Below, one piece after another: positions 33,194 to 38,122 of a stretch of 38,122 nucleotides of DNA (the first letter of the stretch is position 1; each line of letters opens with the position of its first letter). The stretch lies in assembly GCA_030447645.1 (NCBI GenBank), contig JAUJOM010000004.1:70845-108966 (forward strand), in the 5' to 3' direction. The notes under the pieces are model-generated. The model had not been told where the DNA came from and did not search any database. It worked only from the letters and a program-made list of their open reading frames with translations. The stretch is from Longimicrobiaceae bacterium. GTDB taxonomy: Bacteria > Gemmatimonadota > Gemmatimonadetes > Longimicrobiales > Longimicrobiaceae. A program made the translations under genes and the position numbers.

Positions 33194-34540
33194 AGCTACG
33201 GATGGGGCCGCCCAGTTCGGGTCCAGCGCCTCCAGCACCGCCCAGTAGCGCTCTTCCACGTCCCGCCGATCGTTTTCCTCCGCAAGTTCGGCCAGGCTGC
33301 CCCGCCGAATCATTTCAGCGTGGCGCCGGAGCACATCCCGGTAGTCTTCGCGCCCCGTGTTCCGGGCGATGGAGGCGAGCGCCTCCAGCAGCCGGATGGT
33401 GACGGCCGGCACGGTGTGGCTGTTCTGCCGGATCTGGTTGAATGCCGCGTCCACCAACCCACCGAAGGTGATTTGCTTCGCGGCGACTACGCGGAGGGTC
33501 CCCTGGTCGTCGCGGCGATAAGGCGAAGGAAGTGCGCGGCCGGCCACGACGCTGAGCGCCGCGCTCAGCTGGTCGATGCAGTTGAAGGCGGTAAACGGGT
33601 CGTTTACGCCGGTTGAAAGGGCACGGAGGGCGATCTCCACCAGCTGGTTGATTGCGAACTCCGCGTCCTGCACGTGGGTACGCTGCGGGCCGAGCCCGAA
33701 GGTTTCGCATAGCTCATCACGGACCTCATCAGCAAGACGATCCGCCGGCCAAACGCGGAGGATCGGCTGCCCGGGAGTGACGAAGTGACCCGGTCGACAC
33801 TCCAGCCGGAGCAGCATGTCGTGCTCCCTGGCGAGCGCTATCAGCCTGTCGTCATCGACCACCTGCAGGTACCCGCTCTTAGCTGCCCTCAGGGGTTCGG
33901 ACTCCACTTCGAAGTTTTCCGGCTCCGCGTCTTCTCCCACGGACGGACCGACCGGCTCGCCGACATCCGCGGGAAAGAGCCGGTCGATCGCACTGCGTAG
34001 ATCGTGATGAATCGCCGCGATGATTTGGGGTGCCTGGATGGAGATCGCGGTATGATGAATGAAGAAGATCAGGACCCCGAGACTCGCCACCGCGAGCATG
34101 ACGCCCATGGTTACCGACATCGCCGGAACAAACGAGGAGCCTTCGAATTCTCCCTGTACGGAGCGCAGGATCAGCAGGCAGTAAATGAAGGTGGCGATGA
34201 AGGTACCGAGGACGACCTGATTGCCGGTGTCGCGCATGAAGTTGTAAAGCACACGGGGACCGAACTGTGACGACGCGAGCGACAGAGCGACGATGGTGAT
34301 CGAAAACGCGACACCGGCCACGGTAATCATGGAGCTCGCCACGGTGGAAAGCACCTGGCGAGCCCCCTCTGGTCCCCCCGAGAAGATCCATCCCAGATCG
34401 TCCACCACCTCATGCCCGTAGTCGGTATCGAGGGCGAGCATTCCAAACGCCAGGGCCATGGCTCCCATGGTCATGAGCGTGGGAACGAACCAGTAGCTGG
34501 CACGGGCGGTTTCCCAGGCCTTTTGGAGCTTGACTGTCAT
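33158..34540 (-). CDS. DUF2254 family membrane protein
   Basis: A 460-residue protein of the DUF2254 family. The first half has four membrane helices: ASYWFVPTLMTMGAMALAFG, the segment around QVLSTVASSMITVAGVAFSITIVAL, GTFIATFIYCLLILRS and SVTMGVMLAVASLGVLIFFIHHTA. The cytoplasmic second half carries conserved family stretches: KSGYLQVVDDDRLIALA, RPGHFVTPGQPILRVWP, ALSTGVNDPFTAFNCIDQL and SLAELAEENDR. The ATG at 34540 is chosen for the MTVKLQKAW start; a longer frame adds 31 residues without a site. Function is unknown; it lies beside a cation antiporter, a hint but not proof of an ion or membrane role. Confidence 0.88.
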   Translation of the reverse strand: MTVKLQKAWETARASYWFVPTLMTMGAMALAFGMLALDTDYGHEVVDDLGWIFSGGPEGARQVLSTVASSMITVAGVAFSITIVALSLASSQFGPRVLYNFMRDTGNQVVLGTFIATFIYCLLILRSVQGEFEGSSFVPAMSVTMGVMLAVASLGVLIFFIHHTAISIQAPQIIAAIHHDLRSAIDRLFPADVGEPVGPSVGEDAEPENFEVESEPLRAAKSGYLQVVDDDRLIALAREHDMLLRLECRPGHFVTPGQPILRVWPADRLADEVRDELCETFGLGPQRTHVQDAEFAINQLVEIALRALSTGVNDPFTAFNCIDQLSAALSVVAGRALPSPYRRDDQGTLRVVAAKQITFGGLVDAAFNQIRQNSHTVPAVTIRLLEALASIARNTGREDYRDVLRRHAEMIRRGSLAELAEENDRRDVEERYWAVLEALDPNWAAPSVALRPRPVLVDDS

Positions 34541-34654
34541 AAGGCGACCGGGGCCATCGAGCGTTGGGTTGTCGGGGAAGGTGGCGCCGATTGGCTGCAA
34601 GGCATGATACCCTGGGGGGCTCGCGGGCCGCAAGCCGCGGAACCACTCCCCGGC

Positions 34655-35995
34655 CTACGCGGCCTCCGGAGAGCCACGATCCCGAAGCCGCCCGTACCAT
34701 CTCATCATCGGCGTTACGGAAATGCCGTGCACCACCACCGACACCGCGACCACCGTCAGCGTCAACGCGGTGAGCCGCTCAGCCAGCGCCTCGGGCAGCC
34801 CATGCTCGATGGCGTACATCAGGTAATAAACCGAGCCTATCCCACGAATGCCGAACCAGGAGATCAGGTCACGTTGAGTCTGGCTGGTGTCCGAGGCGAG
34901 CAGGCCGATGCGGGCCGCCAGGGGCCGCACAGCCAGCAGCAGCAGGGGCACCAACCAGAACTTTTCGGGGGCGATGTAGCGGGCGGAAAGCTCGGCTCCG
35001 ATCAGCACCACCACCGTGACCGTGCCAATCCGCTCCAGCTGCTCGCTGAAGCCGAGAACCGCCTGCGCCATGTATGCCGGGGCCTTTTCGGGGTCCACCG
35101 CCGCGGACTCCGCTTCTTCGGAAGCAGCGACGGCCTGGACCTCCGACGGTGCCTGTTCCACCCCGGTGCTTTGCCGCTCAATGCGCCGCAGGGCGAGCCC
35201 GGCCGCGAACACCGCCAGGAAGCCATACGCATGGCAGAGCAGCGCCACACCGTACGCCAGTGCGATCAAACCAAGCGCGAGGAAGTCGTCCACGCCGACG
35301 GCTTCCCGGTGCTCCCGGCGCAGATAAAGCACCAGCCGGCCGACCAGGTTGCCCAACAGCGCCCCGATCGCGAGGCCGGCGGTGATTGCCCACACCACGT
35401 CCACCGCCCACCACCGCCATCCGTAAGCTCCGATCTCGTGAAGCCCGAGCAGCCCCAGCCCGAGCATCACAAAGGGGAACGCAGTCCCATCGTTGAGTCC
35501 CGCCTCCCCTGTCAATCCAAAGCGGAGACGATCCGTATCGGTGGGCTCTTCCACCTGCACGTCCGAGGCGAGGACCGGATCAGTGGGCGCCAGGATGGCG
35601 CCGAGCAGCACCGCGGCCCCCAGTGGGAGAGAGAGCAGGTACACCCCGATCAGGGCGATCAACCCAACGGTCACCACCATGGATCCGAACGCGAGCCGCA
35701 CCGGGACGATCCACCGCCTGTCGGAGAGGGGGGTGCGCAGCTTGAGCCCCGCCGAAAAGAGCGAGATGATCACCACGATTTCGGTGACCCGCTCCAGCAG
35801 GGCGGCATTCCGCACGGGGTCCATATGTACCAGCCCCATTCCCAGCGGACCGAGGCCGACGCCCACCGCCAGATAAAGCATCCCGGTGGTTAGGGGCAGC
35901 CGCTTCAAGCGGGAGTCGGCGAGCGCCATCCCGATCAGCAGCACGCCGACCACCACGAACCACCATGTGAAGCTCACGCCGCTCGGCCCTATCAA
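34655..35995 (-). CDS. CPA1-type cation:proton antiporter (NhaP-like)
   Basis: A 446-residue protein with about 12 membrane helices. The antiporter core motifs are GAILAPTDPVLASDV (helix 5, with the Asp used in ion binding) and LTGEAGLNDGTAFPFV (helix 6). The middle has a charged loop (RREHREAVGVDDFL) and a Glu/Ala-rich cytoplasmic linker at about residues 285-315. It should exchange Na+ or K+ for protons across the inner membrane. The TTG at 35995 is used; a GTG at 35977 is possible, and neither has a good Shine-Dalgarno. The C-terminal soluble tail is short, unlike long NhaP2 proteins. Confidence 0.93.
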   Translation of the reverse strand: MIGPSGVSFTWWFVVVGVLLIGMALADSRLKRLPLTTGMLYLAVGVGLGPLGMGLVHMDPVRNAALLERVTEIVVIISLFSAGLKLRTPLSDRRWIVPVRLAFGSMVVTVGLIALIGVYLLSLPLGAAVLLGAILAPTDPVLASDVQVEEPTDTDRLRFGLTGEAGLNDGTAFPFVMLGLGLLGLHEIGAYGWRWWAVDVVWAITAGLAIGALLGNLVGRLVLYLRREHREAVGVDDFLALGLIALAYGVALLCHAYGFLAVFAAGLALRRIERQSTGVEQAPSEVQAVAASEEAESAAVDPEKAPAYMAQAVLGFSEQLERIGTVTVVVLIGAELSARYIAPEKFWLVPLLLLAVRPLAARIGLLASDTSQTQRDLISWFGIRGIGSVYYLMYAIEHGLPEALAERLTALTLTVVAVSVVVHGISVTPMMRWYGRLRDRGSPEAA

Positions 35996-36062
35996 GGAAC
36001 GGACCAGCCCCGCTTGTCATCCCTGCTCCACTGGGTTAGCTTCGCGTACGACATAGACGCGA

Positions 36063-36207
36063 ACGGGGCCTTTCGGAAGCCGGTGAAAATCCGGCGCGGC
36101 CCCGCCACTGTAAGGGGTGTTATCACACCGCCCGCTCAATTTGCCACTGGGAGCAATCCTCCTGGGAAGGCGAGCGAGGCTGCCCCGAGCCAGGAGACCG
36201 GCCCCGT
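36063..36207 (+). ncRNA. cobalamin (adenosylcobalamin-type) riboswitch
   Basis: Closing stem P1 is ACGGGGCC (36063-36070) with GGCCCCGT (36200-36207). Inside are the recognisable cobalamin elements GGAAGCCGGTGAAAATCCGGC, GCCACTG and GCCAGGAGACC. It lies upstream of btuF, as expected. The expression platform between 36208 and 36327 contains a CCCCTC...GAGGGG hairpin near 36226-36240. B12 binding should reduce expression of the transporter. Confidence 0.95.
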
Positions 36208-36327
36208 GCGCGCCCGCATCAACACCCCTCGAGGGAGGGGCGCGGGGGTACGCTTCGGCGCCGTAGCCCCTGTTTGGCACGTGCCCACGCGGAATCCCCC
36301 GTTCTTCCCCGGAGAAGGACGGGATTT

Positions 36328-37248
36328 TTGTTTCGAATCGCTGTTGCTGTCTGCTGTTTGCTTGCCACTGCCGCGGGCTGCTCCGAGGCACCCGAGCGTA
36401 CCGAGGGAGCCATCCCCCGCGACAGCGCCGTTGCCGCCACCGACGACTCCGGCCGCGAGGTGCGCCTCCCCCGCCCCGCGCGCCGCGTGGTTTCCCTGAT
36501 TCCCAGTGCAACCGAAACGCTGCTGGCCCTCGGGGCGAGGGGGCAGATTGTCGGGCGCACCCGCTACGATGTGGCACCCGAGGTGGTGGATGTCCCTTCC
36601 GTGGGCGGCGGATTGAACCCGAGTCTGGAAGCGATCGCCGCCCTCCGGCCCGAGCTGGTGATCGCCTGGGAGGGAGACCGAAGCCGGGGACTGCGGCCTC
36701 AGCTGGAAGCGCTCGGCATCGCGGTCTTCACCCTGGCCGCCGACGACACCACCGACGTGTTCCGCAGCATCGACCAGCTTGGACGGCTGACCGGTCACGG
36801 TCAGGCGGCCGACTCGGTAGCCGCGGCCATTCGGGCCGATCTGGAGTCGGTACGCGCATCGGTTCAGGGACGTCCCGCGCCATCGGTGTTCTACGTGGTT
36901 TCCACCGACCCACCGATGACCGCGAGTCCCCGCACCTTTGTCGGGCAGATCCTCGAGCTGGCCGGCGGGCGCAGCATCTTTCCCGACGTGACCGCGGACT
37001 GGCCAACGGTGGCAATGGAGGAGATCGTACGGCGCCAGCCCGAGGTGGTGGTCCTCCCGGAGGGTGAGGACCCCGTCCGCTCGCTGGAGGTACTCCGCAC
37101 CACCAGCGGATGGCGAGAGCTTCGCGCCGTCCGCGAGGGGCGCGTGGTGCGCGTGCCGACGGAGCTGGTCAACCGCCCGGGTCCCAACTTGGGCCGCGCA
37201 GCGCGTGCCCTGCGGGACGCACTGTACCCGGAGCTGGCGGGGCGTTGA
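36328..37248 (+). CDS. btuF: cobalamin ABC transporter substrate-binding protein BtuF
   Basis: A 306-residue lipoprotein. TTG 36328 is chosen because AAGGAC lies about 8 bases upstream and it opens a lipoprotein signal (RIAVAVCCLLATAAGC). The mature part matches class III binding proteins of the BtuF type: VVSLIPSATETLLALGARGQIVGRT, VPSVGGGLNPSLEAIAALRPELVIAWE, then a two-lobe pattern with ASPRTFVGQILELAGGRSIF and ending in NLGRAARALRDALY. The cobalamin riboswitch upstream supports B12 as ligand. It passes B12 to the membrane permease encoded next. Confidence 0.95.
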   Translation: MFRIAVAVCCLLATAAGCSEAPERTEGAIPRDSAVAATDDSGREVRLPRPARRVVSLIPSATETLLALGARGQIVGRTRYDVAPEVVDVPSVGGGLNPSLEAIAALRPELVIAWEGDRSRGLRPQLEALGIAVFTLAADDTTDVFRSIDQLGRLTGHGQAADSVAAAIRADLESVRASVQGRPAPSVFYVVSTDPPMTASPRTFVGQILELAGGRSIFPDVTADWPTVAMEEIVRRQPEVVVLPEGEDPVRSLEVLRTTSGWRELRAVREGRVVRVPTELVNRPGPNLGRAARALRDALYPELAGR

Positions 37249-38122
37249 AGCGCATCTCCCCCGTCCTGACGCTGCTCGGCCTTGCCGGGCTCGTTGTGGT
37301 GGCGCTGCTGGCGAGTATTCGTGTGGGAGCAGTGTCGCTCGGGGTGCGGGAGATCGTGGACGCGGTGCGTGGTGTGGGGGACCCCACCACGGTGGCCATC
37401 GTCCAGCGGCTCCGGCTGCCGCGCTCGGTGCAGGCCGCCATGGTGGGAGGTGCCCTGGCGGCGAGTGGCGCCACCTTTCAGGCCCTGCTCCGCAACCCGC
37501 TGGCCGAACCGTACATTCTGGGCATCTCCGGCGGTGCCGCCGTGGGAGCGGTGGGGGCAACCGTGTTCGGCCTGGCTGCGGTCTCCACGCTGGCGCTCCC
37601 CCTTGCCGCGTTCGCGGGGGCATTGCTCGCGATCGGGCTGGTTTTTGGGATCGCCCGGAGCGTCGGACGCATCCTGGATACCCGGGTGCTCCTGCTCGCC
37701 GGCGTGGTGGTCGGCGCGTTCTTCAACGCCTGCATTCTGCTTCTGCTCACCTTCGCGGATCTGGAACAGTACCGGGCCGCCATGTTCTGGATCATGGGCT
37801 CCTTCAGTGGCGCTTCGTGGGAGGGGATCGGCCCCCTAACCCTGTATCTGGTGCCCGCAATCCTCCTTCTGCTCGCGCTGGCGCGCCCGCTCAACCTGCT
37901 CGCAGTGGGTGAGGATACCGCGGCGTACCTGGGTGTGCGCGTGGAGCGGATCAAGGTGGCCGCGTACGGCACGGCGTCACTGGTCGCGGCGGCCTCGGTG
38001 GCGACCAGCGGTGTGATCGGGTTTGTTGGATTGATCATCCCGCATACGGTCCGCCTGCTCTGGGGGAGCAACTATCGCTTTCTGCTTCCGGCATCGGTGC
38101 TGCTCGGCGCCGCGTTTCTGGC
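37245..38122 (+). CDS. btuC: cobalamin ABC transporter permease BtuC (3' end outside window)
   Basis: The frame starts at TTG 37245, overlapping the btuF stop (TTGA), and stays open to the window end for 292 codons. It is an FecCD/BtuC-type permease: VRVGAVSLGVREIVDAV, RLRLPRSVQAAMVGGALAASGATFQALLRNPLAEPYILGISGGAA, ARPLNLLAVGEDTAAYLGV and TSGVIGFVGLIIPHTVRLLWG are family landmarks. Together with btuF and the riboswitch it forms a B12 uptake operon; an ATPase (btuD) is expected just outside the window. Confidence 0.95.
   Translation, partial: MKRISPVLTLLGLAGLVVVALLASIRVGAVSLGVREIVDAVRGVGDPTTVAIVQRLRLPRSVQAAMVGGALAASGATFQALLRNPLAEPYILGISGGAAVGAVGATVFGLAAVSTLALPLAAFAGALLAIGLVFGIARSVGRILDTRVLLLAGVVVGAFFNACILLLLTFADLEQYRAAMFWIMGSFSGASWEGIGPLTLYLVPAILLLLALARPLNLLAVGEDTAAYLGVRVERIKVAAYGTASLVAAASVATSGVIGFVGLIIPHTVRLLWGSNYRFLLPASVLLGAAFL

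Noticed and set aside
34412..35893. Open frame of 493 codons on the + strand opposite the antiporter
   Set aside because: Shadow; rich in His, Arg, Gln and Pro with no hydrophobic core, and the opposite strand is a clear membrane protein.
36136..37623. Open frame of 495 codons on the - strand across the riboswitch and btuF
   Set aside because: Runs antisense to a recognisable riboswitch and to btuF/btuC motifs.

Overview
The window is a high-GC bacterial chromosome segment (partial genes at both ends). It resembles Gemmatimonadota, most likely a Longimicrobium-like lineage. This is inferred from a diderm envelope repertoire dense in secreted proteins: signal-peptide beta-barrels ending in aromatic residues, TonB-dependent receptors with carboxypeptidase-regulatory-like N-domains, LVIVD/Ig-like proteins, an S46 peptidase, a DUF1501/DUF1800 pair and small lipoproteins. 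No rRNA, tRNA, CRISPR or phage module was seen.

Layout. 0-1.7 kb: end of an ABC exporter operon on the + strand (ATPase, permease, small membrane protein). 1.5-11.6 kb: a run of - strand envelope genes, several with clear intrinsic terminators: a BamA-superfamily barrel, a glycine-rich small protein, a NamZ/DUF1343 muramidase, an OmpA-like barrel, a lipoprotein, an LVIVD-repeat protein and a Tat-exported DUF1501 protein. 11.6-19 kb: a damaged stretch. It holds a DUF1800 gene with many frameshifts, intact msrA, an alpha/beta hydrolase that seems to start at CTG, an S46 peptidase broken by a diverged 508-bp tandem duplication, and a decayed IS256-type transposase. 19-20.6 kb: a MarR regulator and a barrel protein.

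20.8-30.7 kb is the most interesting part. Two paralogous TonB-dependent receptors, a HEEYH-motif secreted protein, a barrel-M23 peptidase operon and a broken small lipoprotein gene are all preceded by the same bipartite element, TGTCAGAAAc-N11-tgCATT (five copies, four of them in two divergent pairs). The second receptor gene runs into an ECF sigma factor and a zinc-binding anti-sigma factor. An autoregulated envelope or nutrient-uptake regulon is a reasonable inference.

30.7-36 kb: a Yip1-type membrane protein, a stand-alone I9 inhibitor lipoprotein, a winged-helix plus two DUF5985 mini-operon, a DUF2254 protein and a CPA1 antiporter. 36-38.1 kb: a cobalamin riboswitch in front of btuF and a btuC cut off by the window end, a vitamin B12 import operon.
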